NCBI RefSeq assembly: GCF_030272615.1
Contig: NC_081405.1
Coordinates: forward strand, 20,725,047-20,785,046
Direction of reading: 5' to 3'
DNA from: Cryptomeria japonica
Lineage: Eukaryota > Streptophyta > Pinopsida > Cupressales > Cupressaceae
Length of the DNA stretch: 60,000 bases
Shown here: in pieces, positions 1 to 11,989 of the stretch
Layout: every line of letters begins with the position of its first letter
How positions within the stretch are numbered: the stretch's first letter is position 1
The notes under the pieces: generated by a model
Databases searched by the model: none
Seen by the model: only the letters and a program-made list of their open reading frames with translations
What the model was told of the DNA's origin: nothing
Made by a program: the position numbers and the translations under genes

Positions 1-701
1 GTCGGCAACATGTGGGCTTTTAGATTTGGCACACAGGCCTGATTACAAACATGCTCAAAATACAGTATCCGGGCTCAAGCAAGATTGCGAGCCAACTCTG
101 GATCTCCTAATCTTCTGATTATTCATCTATATCCCCAAAAACTAACTACCATATGCTTAGTTACATTGATTTATATGCTATTCATAGCTCTAGGATGATC
201 TGCGTCGACCCAAGATGAAAACAATTACCGATGAAGAAGGTGTAACATGTAGAACAACTAAGTCGGCCTTTGTTAAATGGATTCCTCCAAAAACAACATA
301 GAATGATATGTAGACTAAGGGGAAGGTCAACCACAAACCAAGGAACATTGGAGGATACACGATTAGGCTAAAAAAACTACAAAAATGATCTGCAAGAATC
401 TCCATTAGCAAATAGGTCCAAGTGGCTCCGATGCACAGGTTAGAAAACTGCCCCACATTCTGGAAGCAATAACTTGCCGGAAAAAGATCCAAATGACCCG
501 TGGACCTAGGATAAGGTAGATGATCATTTCAAAGAAACAAAATCTAGCTCTACAAGATCTGGTGAGAACATGTGACAAAATGCATAATGAAATGTTGAGA
601 CTGCAAAGCTAGACTAAACAAAAAATAAACTGAAATGAATTTTTATTTTATTTTTTTGGGTTGATGCAAGATTGCCAAGAACCAAGGATGCTCCTGCATC
701 A
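1..701 (-). repeat. LTR fragment of a gypsy element (F family)
   Basis: This stretch aligns by eye with the right two thirds of the LTR at 57077-57878. Shared blocks include the segment around 325-350 (like 57513-57540), the one around 470-495 (like 57645-57675), and the shared end near 661-701 with GATGCTCCTGC. The right edge is placed at 701 because the minus-strand reading starts TGATGCAGGAGC there. The left edge lies outside the window. It may be a solo LTR or the 3' LTR of a minus-strand element, but no gag or pol was found next to it. The two copies are clearly diverged, so the insertion is old. Confidence 0.6.
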
Positions 702-2456
702 AAATTTTGAATTTTTTGCAAGTTAACATTTATCTGCAACAGTTTGTTTCGGCGTCTACTCAAACAATCAGCGTTTGCGTCTTGATTCAGCATCTCCGCA
801 GGTGAATTTTCCTGCTCAGAATTCAAATTTGAAAACTTAAAAAAAAATCCTGCTTTCTTTTTTTTGTCAAGCCTTACTTCAACACCTACGCAGACGTTCA
901 ACGTCTATGCTTGTACTTTGGTGTCTATGCTAAGGCAGTTAGGGTTTTGTGTTACTAATCATAATTTGAGTTTTTGTAGGTTTTATTCGTAGTCCAATAT
1001 GATTTTCACAAACTACTAACTTATTTTTGTAGCATGTTAGTCGAAGATAATCATTTTCCCACTAGTATAGTTTTCTTTTATTATACTTAGCTTAGAAAAC
1101 ATTTTTCATGTGGGCCTAAAATGAACTAATGTTTTATGTGTTTTGTGTGTTTGCACTTGTGTAGAGAGGACCCGAATCACTAACACACACTATCCCCTCC
1201 CCCTGATTTTCATAATCTTGGTTGCATAAGAAAAGTGTTAGTAATGCTCGATTTTTCTTTTTCATAGGTAGAGGGCATGTCCCCCCGAGAATCCCATAAG
1301 GCCAGTGTGGGGAGAACGACCCAAACGGTAATGGGTTCTTAGCCGAGTCACCTCTCAGTTACTATATAAAACATGTGGGTCGAAAGTCCTCATGATGGGT
1401 GCTAATCGCCTACCTATGCCGACCTCCCTAGTACTTGTGTTATATAGGGAGGAGGCCTCTTGAGGGAGAGAGGGTACATGGATGCCTAAAAAAGAGTCCC
1501 GTACTAAGAACCTTGTGTTAGTAAGACCAAAATCCTACATTAGTGGTGTAGTGGATGTGGATTGTACCCCAAAGTTACGTCTCATGTACCCACTAAAGAT
1601 GAGATAGGAATCTCTCATATGATCTCTGGATCTTTGGGGTAAGAGAATCTGGTATACTCGAGAAGCGAGTGCACTATAAGGGGGAGCCAGTGCTACCAGA
1701 ATCTCTATTTGTCCACTTGTTTGAGGTATTGCTTTGTGTGAGAGGCCCATCTAATGATTTTCATTTTTGAACCTAGGATGTATGCTTGAAGTGTCTTCAT
1801 TTTTTTATTTTTATTATTGGGCCAATCTAGACCCCCAATCACTTTTGCACTTCTCATAAGCATCAAAACCTTGGCCAATGATTCTTTATTGTTTGATCTA
1901 TTCTTTCCGAGAGTAAACAAGGTTACACATTTCCAAATTTGACCAAGTTTGGCCAACTCCCATTTGAAATCTCCATCTCAAACTGTCAAATTTGACCAAG
2001 TTTGGCCAACTCCCATTTGAAATCTCCATATCAAACTGTCAAATTGTCCTTCAACGTCTTTGCCCTGTTAAATTTAGAGTTTCAATGTCTCCGCTAGCAT
2101 TGTTTCAGTGTCTCTACCCTGGTCATATTTCCAGTCAATTTCCTTCATACACCATAAAACCAAGTCGCTCAAACACCCTAAAAAGTTCATATACCATCAA
2201 GTCAAGAAGAAGAAGCACAATGATAAGAAACTCCTTAAGTGTAGAAAGTTCTTGTACATCAATCAAAAACTCTTGTTGAAATATAGGACCTTGCATAGTT
2301 TTCATGATTATCTTCATGGTCACAACAATGAGTTTGATGAGGAGTCTTTAAGAATCCATGATTTCCATCAAATGTGTGGTCTATCCCAATCAATCAATAG
2401 GAATTTTCATATCCCTTTGTCCAACTTGCCTTCTCCACAAATCAATTATTGAGTCT
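702..2456. other. Unassigned stretch, no recognisable gene
   Basis: No open frame here resembles a known protein; the longer frames are short and compositionally biased. It holds a 53-base tandem duplication (1935-2040), TATA-like words near 1361 and 1440, and scattered words resembling ACGTCTNYGC (about 870-930 and 2050-2120) that also occur at 50190-50300 in gypsy element E. It could be untranslated DNA of E or of an older element, but no boundary or primer site was found. Confidence 0.4.
1935..2040. repeat. 53-bp tandem duplication
   Basis: Two nearly identical 53-base copies stand head to tail, 1935-1987 and 1988-2040, each starting AAATTTGACCAAG and ending AACTGTC. They differ by about one base, so the duplication is recent relative to its surroundings. 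Confidence 0.9.
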
Positions 2457-3060
2457 TTGTCCATCAAGAGTGACCTTACATTTCATCACATTTCCTTTCT
2501 TCAATTATTCTCTCTTTTTCTTTCCATAATCATTGTCATCTTTTGCCTTCATAAATCATTTCCACTTTCTATGGACTTAGAACATTAGTCAAACAAGTTC
2601 AATCAATCCCAACTCAATTAATCAAATCATTCAATCAATCAACCTCATCCCAAGGTTAATACTTTTGTGAAAGTTTGGTTTAGACCTTCATCTTTAATCA
2701 ATCAATTGGCCTTTGTTCTTGTGAAATAATCTTCCCCAAGTACCTTTGCCTAATCATTTTGGGTTGATCAAAACCCTAATCCTTTTACCCTATTTTGCTT
2801 AGGAACACACGTCTATCCTAAGTAGAAGAAGGTTTAATCATTTGTGCCTAATCCAAGGTCTGAATTTCACTTAGCTTTGTTGGCACCTTGCTTGTGGTCC
2901 ACATCATCAACCCCTCACCTAATTCCTAACCTAAGGGCTAAGGTATCATCCTAGTCAATCTTGTCCTAATACAAGGAGAATCCAAATCCATTCCAATCCT
3001 ATCCAAATCAAAATCCAATAACAACTTGCTAAGTCCTTTCATCAATTTCTAATTCAATCT
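2457..3060 (-). repeat. Putative left arm of the split Tat-type LTR (Y)
   Basis: Copia B inserted after 3060 with duplication AATCT, so this sequence was once joined to 32638-33772, which is a Tat-type LTR on the minus strand. The left edge at 2457 is inferred: GTCTT at 2452-2456 is followed by TG, and GTCTT recurs at 33773-33777 just right of the LTR end TCTACA. That would make Y a solo LTR of about 1.74 kb with a 5-bp target duplication. I did not find clear similarity of this arm to the copy at 50809, so the edge is tentative. Confidence 0.4.
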
Positions 3061-3543
3061 TGTTGGATATTGCTGAAGAGTTTGTTGGAATGATGTGTTG
3101 TCTTTGATGTCAACATATTCTTCTATGTATTCCAGTGTTGCAGTCAGATTGGATGAGTTGATTTGGTTAGTGTGTTGTAGGTGACTTGTTGTGGTTTAAT
3201 GGGTTTAGAGATACTTATCTCTAGTTGATTCAACAAAAGTTTTAGTGGTTGGCATGATGGTTTCATTGAGTTGTGAGATTAGGTATTGAGGTTGGTTATT
3301 CAGTTGTTCGTGTTATTCAATATTATGGATTGTGCTCTGCATTGCTTTGGAATTGCATTATCTTCATTTGTGGATTTGGTAGAGTGATTAGGACGTTCAT
3401 ATGTGTCCTCAATTCAGATGGTTTGTGATTTGGAAGTCCGCAAGTAAATGTTTCAGTTTGACAGTTAGTTCAGTGTGTGTTCTTGAGGTTTGGTATAATG
3501 ATGATGAAGATTCTAGTAAGTGATGATGTTGCGGTTGTTTCTG
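3061..3543 (+). repeat. 5' LTR of copia B, left arm
   Basis: It matches 31313-31800 of the 3' LTR nearly base for base with small indels. The match breaks at TTTCTG (3543), where X begins, and resumes at 11990 with TTCTGTGGTGATT. Confidence 0.9.
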
Positions 3544-3667
3544 TGATGCTAAAAAAATATGGTTAAATGAAACAAGCATACACATAGATGAGACAACATA
3601 ATGAAATTATGAAGCAAATAGAAAGCTAAACAAATACAAATCAAATACTTCTTTGAGATGTCCCATC

Positions 3668-5159
3668 CGTAGAGTTCTAATGCCAATAGTTAGTAAGATG
3701 AGAGGGGGGGTGAATCATCCAAACTTAACTTGTTCAATATATTCAACTAATTCAACCTCGATAGCTTATACTTCAGAATATGTAACCAAAACTGTAAAAC
3801 ATTCAAACTTATGAACAGATAACATCACAACACATATAACACCAGATTTAACGTGGAAACCCAAATAGGGAAAAACTACTGTGGGATTTCAGACCCACTA
3901 AGAAATATACCCTTCTAGAGTATGCTCAGTTAAAAGCAAATCCTGTTAAAGATTACAAACACATTGCTAGATGTGACCCGGTTAAGGGATTTCCCTCAGA
4001 CTTGTTAGAGTCTTGCACTTTGTTAGAGTCTTGCACTTTGTTAGAAGTGACATTTTCAAAGGATTTCAAACACTCATTTAGAATGTTACCTTGCTAGAGG
4101 GTTTACAAATAAGACTGTTAGGTCCACTCGGTTAAGAGATTTCCTATCACTTACAAAACAAATAACAGTAATAAATTATATCTGTAACTTCACATCTGAA
4201 ATGCTAAAGTAGATTCTATTTTCTCAAAACAATCTTGTCATAAGACTTATCTAGTCCCTTGTTGGGCTTCTCAATCTGTTCTCCAATCAGATCTTCAAGC
4301 TTCTTAGCTTGGTAAACATTCGTGTAGCATCACTGTGCATATATTTGCCCGCATTTATTGTTTATCAACAATTCCTTATTTATAAACAATTTCTAACCGC
4401 TTAATCTCCTTGATCACATTTCCCATGATCAATATTAGCCATTAGATCATTAAACTGGACTAGGTTCAATGAATCCTTCGGAAAATGTTTTACCTCGTCT
4501 TGGAAATTGCATTCCTTCCTAGGAACTTGTGCTAGGTTATTGCGGTTCAATCTGTGCTGTAGATTTTCCTCTTGATTTTTCATTGCCGTATATCCTTAAC
4601 AAACTTCTTGCGCGACATACCAATCATTTATTCATCTCCAGCTCATCAACATCGTTCATTAAATAATGCTTTTATCCATCTAATTCAATCTATTATAACT
4701 CGGTTGTTACTCAATTAATACTAAAATTCACTCGGTAGACATTCTGCCTTCTTTAACCGATATCGATAACCTTAGGGTTTATCGACTAGGTTCCTTGCTC
4801 GGTGACATAATACAATATTAAACTTATAATCAACATGTGTAGGATATCAAAACAATCAAAACAACATGATCTCATCATTGTCTAACTCGGTAATAGTTGC
4901 CCATTGAATAACTTATTTCTCCCCTTTATTATCACATTCTTTCTGTGTCACTTACCGACCTCCTAATACTCATCAACACATACTTCTCAAGATATGGCAA
5001 CATCATACTGAATCAGAAAATCAATTTCTTGACATCAATGACAAAACAATATTATTAAGTTAGTAATCATCCTTCTTCAGTTATATCAATAATCTCCAAC
5101 AACCTTCTCAATATCCTTATTGAAATGCCAACAATCTCTTTTCTATTGTAATGCTAACA
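3668..5159 (-). repeat. 3' LTR of copia A
   Basis: It pairs with 9781-11247 along most of its length, about 94% alike in the stretch I compared. The left edge (CGTAGAG) aligns with TGTAAAG at 9781, which directly abuts the primer site. The right edge, ATGCTAACA, abuts the polypurine tract. Near its right end a TATTGNAATGCNAACAATCTC unit occurs twice. It contains the block GGGAAAAAC near 3867, common to many LTRs of this window. Confidence 0.88.
4003..4038. repeat. 18-bp tandem duplication inside LTR of A
   Basis: TGTTAGAGTCTTGCACTT occurs twice head to tail here, whereas the other LTR of A has it once near 10125. The duplication therefore arose after insertion. Confidence 0.88.
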
Positions 5160-5160
5160 A

Positions 5161-5171
5161 TCTCCCCCTTT
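5161..5171 (-). other. Polypurine tract of copia A
   Basis: The minus strand reads AAAGGGGGAGA directly before the 3' LTR. This is where plus-strand DNA synthesis is primed. More G-rich tracts occur upstream (minus-strand GGGGGGAGAAG near 5250 and GGGGGAGAAG near 5310), the multiple-tract pattern reported for Sireviruses. Confidence 0.85.
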
Positions 5172-5544
5172 GGCATTGATGGCAAAACCAACTTGATTTG
5201 TTTCAACCGATTCGGATTCAAATTGCTGTTAGACTTTTCTTGAAGTCTTCTCCCCCCGTCATTAGTCTTCTATTATTTTCTCCATTTATTCTATCTTCTC
5301 CATTTAGTCTTCTCCCCCTTTGACAACAATGCCAAAAGGAAAAACTAATTCATGATTTCTTCCCCTGTGAAGTGATTTGCCTTGCTGTGCTACACATGTA
5401 TCAACCTAGTCTTAGTCAGAGCAACTTGTCTCTATTCACTATTTCCTGCACACCTTTAGAAAACCTCCTAAAGTGCATAAATCAACATCAATCCAAAAAA
5501 AAAATTCTCTAGAGTCATCGAATTGATGCTTTCAATGAACTTTG

Positions 5545-6108
5545 TCAGTGAGTAGAAGATAGGGGTAGGACCCCTAACTTGCTTCTGAGATACTCAAAAG
5601 TGTCCCTTGGCAATGGCTTTGTGAAGATGTCTGCTATTTGCTCCTTTGAACTGATATATTCCATCACAACTTTCTTCTCTTGAACTTCTTCTCTGAGATA
5701 ATGATACTTTATAGATATATGTTTTGTCTTAGAGTGCATTACCGGATTCTTTGAAATGTTAATGGCACTAGTATTATCACAGAATATAGTTATTGGCTCG
5801 ATAACTTTCTCATTTATACCTTCCAACAGTTGCTTTATCCATGCTATATTTGTACAATTCAATGCTGCAGCGACATATTCAACTTCAGTTGTTGACTGTG
5901 AAATGCATCCTTGTTTCTTGCTAAGCCAACTTACTAGTCTATCTCCCAAGAAGAAAGCTCCACCACTTGTTCTTTTCCTATCATCAATGTTTCCTACCCA
6001 ATCAGCATCAATATAAACTTTTAAATCAAAATCATTCCTCTTTTCATATACTAAGCCATAATTTTCAATGCCTCTTAGGTATTTGAAAATTCTCTTGATT
6101 GCTGTCAT
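5545..6108 (-). pseudogene. RNase H domain of copia A pol
   Basis: This open stretch of 187 residues is the C-terminal end of copia polyprotein. It has the Ty1 RNase H landmarks: YIDADWVGNIDDRKRTSG at about residues 32-49, STTEVEY at about 72-78, FCDNTSAI at about 109-116, and the tail HISIKYHYLRE followed by IADIFTKPLPRDTFEYLR. RNase H removes the RNA template during reverse transcription. The stretch is intact except that it is cut off from the RT part upstream by a short frame break near 6110-6126. The stop at 5545 is the natural end of pol, about 370 bases before the polypurine tract. Confidence 0.92.
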
Positions 6109-6126
6109 ATGGGTTTATTTGGGCTC

Positions 6127-7587
6127 TTAAAAAAATCTTGCAACTATTCCTACTGCATGTGCTATATCTGGCTTGCTATGAACAACATATTGCAACTTTC
6201 CAATCATAGATCGGTAAAGTGTCTCATCAACAGATGTAGATTCATCATTCTTTGATAGTTTACAATTAGTAGTCATAGGAGTACTTACAGGTTTAGAATC
6301 CTCCATTCCAAATTTCTTCAAGATTTCCTTTATGTACTTGGATTGAGTAATGAAAATCTCATCTTTCATTTGCAGTATTTGTAAACCTATAAAATACTTT
6401 ATCTCACCGATTAATGACATCTCAAATTCTTTGCACATTTCATTTCCAAATTTCTTGCATAGAAAATCATTTCCACAAAAAATAATATCATCAACAAATA
6501 TGGCTAAGATCAGTATTCCATTGTCCTCATCATTCTTCATGTACATATTGTTGTTTTCACTTGTTCTTATAAAACCAATCTTGATTAAGTAAGAGTGCAG
6601 TCACTCATACCATGCTCTAGGTGCTTGTTTCAGACCATATAAAGCTTTATTTAATTTACATACCTGATCTTTACTCTTGTCTTCAACAAATCCTTCAGGC
6701 TGTTCAATATAAACTTCTTCTTCTAGTATACCATTCAAAAATGTAGATTTAACATCCATTTGATATACCTTGAAATTTTTGAAAGCAGCATATGCCAACA
6801 ATGTTCTTACTCCCTCAAGTCTAGCCACAGGTGCAAAAGTCTCACCATAATCTATTCCTTCTTCTTGAGCATAACCTTTACAAACTAGTCTTGCTTTGTT
6901 CCGAATGACCTTACCTTTTTCATTTAGCTTGTTTATGAAAATCCACTTTGTACTGATTACATTTTTCTCCTTCGATCTTGGGACCAATGTCCATGTGTCA
7001 TTCTTCTTGATTTGATCAATCTCTTCTGTCATAGCATTTACCCAATCTTTATTACTAAATGCCTCTTTTACTATTCTCGATTCAAATTCAGATATCAAAC
7101 ATGTGCTATGTCTCAGTTTGTTCCTTGTCATCACTGGATCATCCTTATCTCCTATAATCTGACTTGATGCATGATTTCTTCTAACATATTTGGCTAATAT
7201 AGGCTCGGTAGGCTCTGTATGATCTTCTTCATCACTCGGTAACTGGATATTATCTTCATTTTCTTCAACAACTTTCTCGGTAGGACTTCTCGGTTGAACA
7301 TAAACAAATTCTTCATAATTTTCTAGTTCTTTGGAATTTCCTTCATCATTTCGTTCTGCAAATTCATCAATTTTCACATTTGCACTTTCTACTATTTTGT
7401 TAGATGATTTGATTAGACATTTAAATGCTTTACTTCTAGAAGAATAACCAAGAAATGTTCCTTCCTCGCTTTTCTGATCAAACTTTCCATTTCTGTCATC
7501 TTTGTGAACATAACATCTACTTCCAAAGATTTTAAAATAACTTACATTAGGTTTCTTGTCATACCAGATTTCATGTGGTGTCTTCAT
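6127..7587 (-). pseudogene. Reverse transcriptase region of copia A pol
   Basis: Two open blocks (6601-7587 and 6127-6546) join into one copia RT. The first carries the integrase C-terminal part (YVHKDDRNGKFDQKSEEG, then FLGYS), an acidic linker, and the RT N-terminus with [32 protein letters not shown] and [13 protein letters not shown]. The second carries the active site FVDDII (FVDD at plus positions 6487-6498; most copia RTs have YVDD) and KYIKEILKKFGM. Between them, about residue 328, one TGA sits where the family often has arginine (CGA to TGA). RT copies the element RNA into DNA in virus-like particles. Apart from that stop the region is well preserved. Confidence 0.92.
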
Positions 7588-8377
7588 AGTTCCTTTCTTC
7601 AGTTGTACTCAGTTTAGGGTGTAAACTGCAGTGCTGATTGCTTCTCTCCAAAATGTTTGAGGTACCCTCTTTTCTATCATCAGGGTTCTGGCACAATCTA
7701 CAATTGATCTATTTCTTCTCTCACCTATCCCATTTTGCTAAGTTGTTCTCAGTGCAGACACTTGCCTTCTTATACCATGATCATTGTAGAATAAGTTAAA
7801 TTCATCAGAAGTGAACTCTCCTCCTCTATCAGATCTAAGACATTTCAGCTATCTTCCTATTTCATTTTCAACTCTTGCCTTGTACCATTTAAATATTTGA
7901 AAAGCTTCTGATTTTTCTTTTAAAAACATAACTAACATCATCCTTGAGTAATCATCCACAAATAATATGAAATATTTATCACCATAATAACTTTGAACTT
8001 TCATGGGACCACAAAGATCAATGTGTACTAGATGTAAAATTCCTAGAAGTGTAGGACTTACTTGTAAAGCTTGATCTTGCCATCTTACCCATCTGGCATC
8101 CTGGACACATAGCATTCTCAGGTTTTTCCAAGCTCGATAGATCTCTTACTCGATGCTTCTTACTTATTTTGATCAGATTATCAAAATTTACATGACAAAA
8201 CCTTTTATGCCATAACTAGGTATCTTCTATTTTTGCATTTAGACATTTGTTCCAAGTTGAGTCAAGATGAAATGTATTACTTTTTCTTTGTGTCCTAGTA
8301 GCAGCTAGCTTTCCATGTTTGTCATGAACTTTGACACATCCCTTCTGGAATTCTATTCGGTATCCTGTATTGTTTAG
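7588..8377 (-). pseudogene. Integrase region of copia A pol
   Basis: Minus-strand frames give the GAG-pre-integrase zinc segment (LWHKRFCHVNFDNLI, later CPGCQMGK) at about 8205-8080, then the integrase core with HIDLCGP, FVDDYSR, LRSDRGGEF and QNGIGERRNRS down to 7588. Integrase inserts the DNA copy into the genome. The frame is broken near 8050, and in-frame stops include TAG at 7849-7851 and another near 7735, both at expected glutamine positions. The core aspartates and the glutamate of GIGERR are still visible. It continues into the RT block. Confidence 0.85.
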
Positions 8378-8668
8378 CTATGCTACACTCAACAAATTGT
8401 ATTTCAAACCTTCAACCCAGTATACATCATCACATTTAGCATTGTCAAGAAGTGTTATGGATCCTTTACCTTTCATCGGACATGGTGCATCATTACTGAA
8501 TCTTACATAACCTCCATCATAGTCTTCTAATTTAACAAACTTGTGTTTATCACCTGTCATGTGATGTGAGCATCCACTATCTATGATCCAAGAATCATTT
8601 TTATTTATGTGAGATATTAGGGCTTTTTCTTCATACCTTTCTTCATCTGATCCATCTTTAATAGCCAC
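8378..8668 (-). pseudogene. Aspartic protease region of copia A
   Basis: This 96-residue stretch includes SWIIDSGCSHHMTGDKHKF at about residues 26-44, the usual copia protease active site with D-S-G, followed by GKGSITLL and VEGLKYNLLSV. The protease cuts the Gag-Pol polyprotein. The frame continues from the gag side with a stop in the linker near 8720 and runs into the pre-integrase segment after a stop at 8378. Confidence 0.88.
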
Positions 8669-8803
8669 ATAAACAACTTCCTCTGTATCAGTTCCATCAG
8701 ATTTTTCACTGTTGGATTACTCATCAACTACTAGGCATGTCTTTCTATCTTTCCTTCTGAAGTCTCGGTGTCCTCTGTATTGGTTGTCTTTCTGTCTGTC
8801 ATC

Positions 8804-9735
8804 TCAGTAGTCTCTCTTTTCACTAGATTCTTTGTTAGGACAGTTAGAAGCCATATGTCCTATTCTATCACAGTTAAAACATTTTAAAGGTAGCTTTCCT
8901 TTATACTTACCTTTTCCTCTCGATAACCTTCTGGCTAATAATGCTTCAAACTCTTCTTGCTTTTTGATTTCTTCATATAGTTTGTGTACCTCTTCCATGT
9001 TTTTGCGAAATCTTTCACTTGCTCCACTGTGATTTCCTTCAGTATATTTATACATTCTATCATTGTAATCATCAGATTCACCAATATGAAAAGAACTGAA
9101 TGCAGATTCAACTTTATTTACCAAAGACCCATTGTTATCAAAATTACTTAACTCAAATGCATGTAGCATCCAAAGAAATTGGCATATTTGTTACAAACCT
9201 TAGTTCATTGATTGCAGAGACTCGAATGGCATAAGAAGGTAGAAGTGTTCTAAGCAACTTACTTGTTACATCCTTTTCTTCAATAGTTCCTCCTGCTCCT
9301 TTAATTTGATTGACAATTTCCTTTAACCTTGTACTGTATTGGGTTATATTCTCACCTTCATTCATTCTCATGGATTCAAGTTGTCCTCTTAGACTATGTA
9401 CTTTTTCTCTTTGAGCATGTTCGTCACCGCCATACACAAATATGAGCTTGGTCCACATCGCTTTTGCATCATTATAGCCTTCTAGATCATTAAACTCTGA
9501 GTCGGTTAATGCTGATGTTATTTCAATCATAGCTTGAATATGTTCTTTCTTTGCCTTTATCTCTTCCAAGGTCATTGGGTTGGTGCTAGGTGCTATGTAA
9601 TCATTCTCCAGATAATATGTTGCATATTCTCCAATTCCTGATAAATGCAGCTTCATCCTTTTCTGCCATGTGGAGAAACTTGACTTGTTCAGCTTTGGTG
9701 CATCCCTTTTATACAGCTTCAGATCTTTGCCTCAA
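8804..9735 (-). pseudogene. Gag of copia A
   Basis: Two overlapping frames (9153-9656 and 8804-9169) together make a copia Gag; a frameshift lies between 9153 and 9169. The coding sense continues upstream of the methionine at 9656 (DAPKLNKSSFSTWQKRMKL), so the true start lies near 9735. The N-terminal half is a UBN2-type gag domain (AMWTKLIFVYGGDEHAQ, LRGQLESMRMNEGENI). The C-terminal half ends in the zinc knuckle CFNCDRIGHMASNC, about 30 residues from the end. Gag forms the particle that packages element RNA. Confidence 0.9.
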
Positions 9736-9766
9736 GTACCTTTAAACTTTTCTTCTAGAGTCCAAA

Positions 9767-9778
9767 GCTCTGATACCA
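9767..9778 (-). other. Primer binding site of copia A
   Basis: The minus strand reads TGGTATCAGAGC, complementary to the 3' end of initiator methionine tRNA, two bases inside the 5' LTR. It primes minus-strand DNA synthesis and fixes the LTR edge at 9781. Confidence 0.93.
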
Positions 9779-9780
9779 AT

Positions 9781-11247
9781 TGTAAAGTTATGATGCCAAT
9801 AGTTAGTAAGATAAGAGGGGGGGGGGGGGGTGAATCATCCAAACTGAACCTGTTCAATATATTCAACTAATTCAACCTCGGTAGCTTATACTTCAGAATG
9901 TGTAACCAAAACTGTAAAACATTCAAGCTTATGAGCAGATAACATCACAACACATATAACACCAGATTGAATGTGGAAACCCAAATAGGGAAAAACCACT
10001 GTGGGATTTCAGACCCACTAAGAAATATACCCTTCTAGAGTATGCTCGGTTAAAAGAAAATCCTGTTAAATATTACAAACACATTGCTAGATGTGACCCA
10101 GTTAAGGGATTTCCCTCAGACTTGTTAGAGTCTTGCACTTTGTTAGAAGTGACCTTGTCAAAGGATTTCAAACACTCATTTAGAATGTTACCTTGCTAGA
10201 GGGTTTACAAATAAGACTGTTAGGTCCACCCGGTTAAGAGATTTCCTGTCACTTACAAAACAAATAACAGTAATAAATTATATATGCATCTTCACATCTG
10301 AAATGCTAAAGCAGATTCTATTTTCTCAAAACAATCTTGTCATAAGACCTATCTAGTCCCTTGTTGGGCTTGCTGGGCTTCTCAATCTATTCTCCAATCA
10401 GATCATCAAGCTTCTTAGCTCGGTAAACATTCCTGTAGCATCACTGTGCATACATTTGCCCGCATTTATTGTTTATCAACAATTCCTTATTTATAAACAA
10501 TTTCTAACCGCTTAATCTCCTTGATCACATTTCCCATGATCAATATTAGCCATCAGATCATTAAACTAGACTAGGTTCAATGAATCCTTCGATCATAAAA
10601 TGTTTTACCTCACCTTGGAACTTGCATTCCTTCCTAGGAACTTGTGCTAGGTTATTGCGGTTCAATCTATGTTGTAGATTTTTCTCTTGATTTTTCATTG
10701 CCATAGATCCTTAACAAACTTCTCGCGCGACATACCAATCATTTATTCATCTCTAGCTCATCAACATCCTTCATTAAATAATGCTTTTATCCATCCAATG
10801 CGATCTATTATAACTCGGTTGTTACTCGGTTAATACTGAACTTCACTCGGTAGACATTATGCCTTCTTTAACCGATATCGATAACCTTAGGGTTTATCGA
10901 CTAGGTTCCTTGCTCGGTGACATAATACAGTATTAAACTTATAATCAACAACATATGTAGGATATCAAAACAACCAAAACAACATGATCTCATCATTGTC
11001 TAACTCTGCAATAGTTGCCCATTGAATAACTTATTTCTCCCCTTTATTATCACATTCTTTCTATGTCACTTACCGACCTCCTAATACTCATCAACACATA
11101 CTTCTCAAGATATGGCAACATCATACTGAATCAGAAAATTAATTTCTTGACATCAATGACAAAACAATATTATTAAGTCAGTAATCATCCTTCTTCAGTT
11201 ATATCAACAATCTCCAACAACCTTCTCAATATCCAATATGCTAATTA
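9781..11247 (-). repeat. 5' LTR of copia A
   Basis: The inner edge is fixed by the primer site. A run of 14 G at about 9818-9831 replaces the shorter G run of the other copy. Near the outer end the two LTRs agree up to CTCAATATCC (about 11233) and then diverge, so the last 10-40 bases are uncertain. Confidence 0.82.
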
Positions 11248-11989
11248 TGCTAGATGATTGAAATGAAAATGCCTATAGTAATGATGCTAAAACTATGAAT
11301 GCAAGGGATCCTCATTTCTCCAAAATGAGGGATATTTATAAGAATTCCAAGGCCAAAGATGAGGTGGCAGGAATCGACGGTCCAAATTTTCTCTGAAGAT
11401 ATCACGGGTCAAGATTGAGGAAGTTGGAGAAGAGGTTGGAGGAAGGGACACTTGTCATCTTTGTGGTGACAAGTGTGAAGGAGCCTTGCTCATGAGAGGG
11501 CAAGTGTCCAAGGGAGGAGACATGTGGAAAAATTTCCATGTGTCTCAAGGGGAGAATATCCAACCCATAAGAGGTTAGGATAAAAGAGGATAGGGTTAGT
11601 TAGACCCTAGGATTAGATATAATGGGTTAGGTTAGGGGGTGGTTAGGTTAGGTGGTTAAAAGTTAGGAGCCATGTGCTCATTTGAATTTTGAAATTCAAA
11701 TATTTGAAAAAGATAATTAATATCAACAAATCATGATTTGATATGTTTTAACTAATTATAAGAGTAGAAGAATGAATTTAGATGGGGGGAGGATTAATTA
11801 ATTTAGATTAATTAATCAAAGGGGATTATGAACTGAACTATATAAATAAATCATGTAGATTTATTTAGTAGTAAATGAATAAGGGAATTAATCAAATTTG
11901 CTTGTGAATTCGATTAATTGGGAAAGGGGATTAATTAAATAACTGCATATTTAATTAATTATCTTTAGACCATTTTAGGTGTATACAAG
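11248..11989 (-). repeat. Right arm of solo LTR X with promoter
   Basis: This arm holds the start (U3) of the X LTR: AT-rich TTAATTAAT tracts near 11790-11960, then the start TGTATACACC at its right edge on the minus strand. The layout parallels the Tat-type LTRs at 33772 and 50809, including an AT-rich first 250 bases and a TATA box about 650 bases in. Confidence 0.7.
11331..11341 (-). promoter_or_regulatory. TATA box of LTR X
   Basis: The minus strand reads TATAAATATC. The two related LTRs have CTATAAAT at the corresponding place (33021 and 51683). This is the likely U3 promoter. Confidence 0.5.

Larger units (their letters stand above)
3668..11247 (-). mobile_element. Copia retrotransposon A (Sirevirus-like), minus strand
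   Basis: A nearly complete element reads right to left: 5' LTR (9781 to about 11247), primer site (9767-9778), gag, protease, integrase, RT and RNase H, polypurine tract (5161-5171), 3' LTR (3668-5159). Pol has only a handful of stops, so this is one of the better preserved copies here. It is inserted inside X. The outer end of the right LTR does not match the inner end of the left LTR, and no target duplication was found, so the right boundary is approximate and the terminus may be truncated or rearranged. Confidence 0.88.
3544..11989 (-). mobile_element. Tat-type solo LTR X, split by copia A
   Basis: X interrupts the 5' LTR of B. TTCTG precedes 3544 and recurs at 11990-11994, a 5-bp target duplication. 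Read on the minus strand, X starts TGTATACACCTAAAATGG (ending at 11987 in plus coordinates) and ends TTTTTAGCATCA at 3544. The start closely resembles the LTR starts at 33772 (minus) and 50809 (plus). Two extra bases, AG, lie between the terminal CA and the right duplication. Without copia A the LTR is about 0.87 kb. There is no internal domain, so it is a solo LTR, probably left by recombination between two LTRs. Confidence 0.7.

Noticed and set aside
190-492. 100-residue open frame on the minus strand
   Set aside because: It lies in an LTR piece, has a hydrophobic composition typical of chance frames in AT-rich DNA, and resembles nothing.
9767-9778. Possible tRNA genes at the TGGTATCAGAGC sites
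   Set aside because: Only the 3'-end complement is present, directly beside an LTR; these are primer sites, not tRNA genes.
9670-9870. Plus-strand frame of 66 residues with a GGGGG stretch
   Set aside because: It spans the primer site and LTR edge of copia A; the glycine run comes from the poly-G tract.
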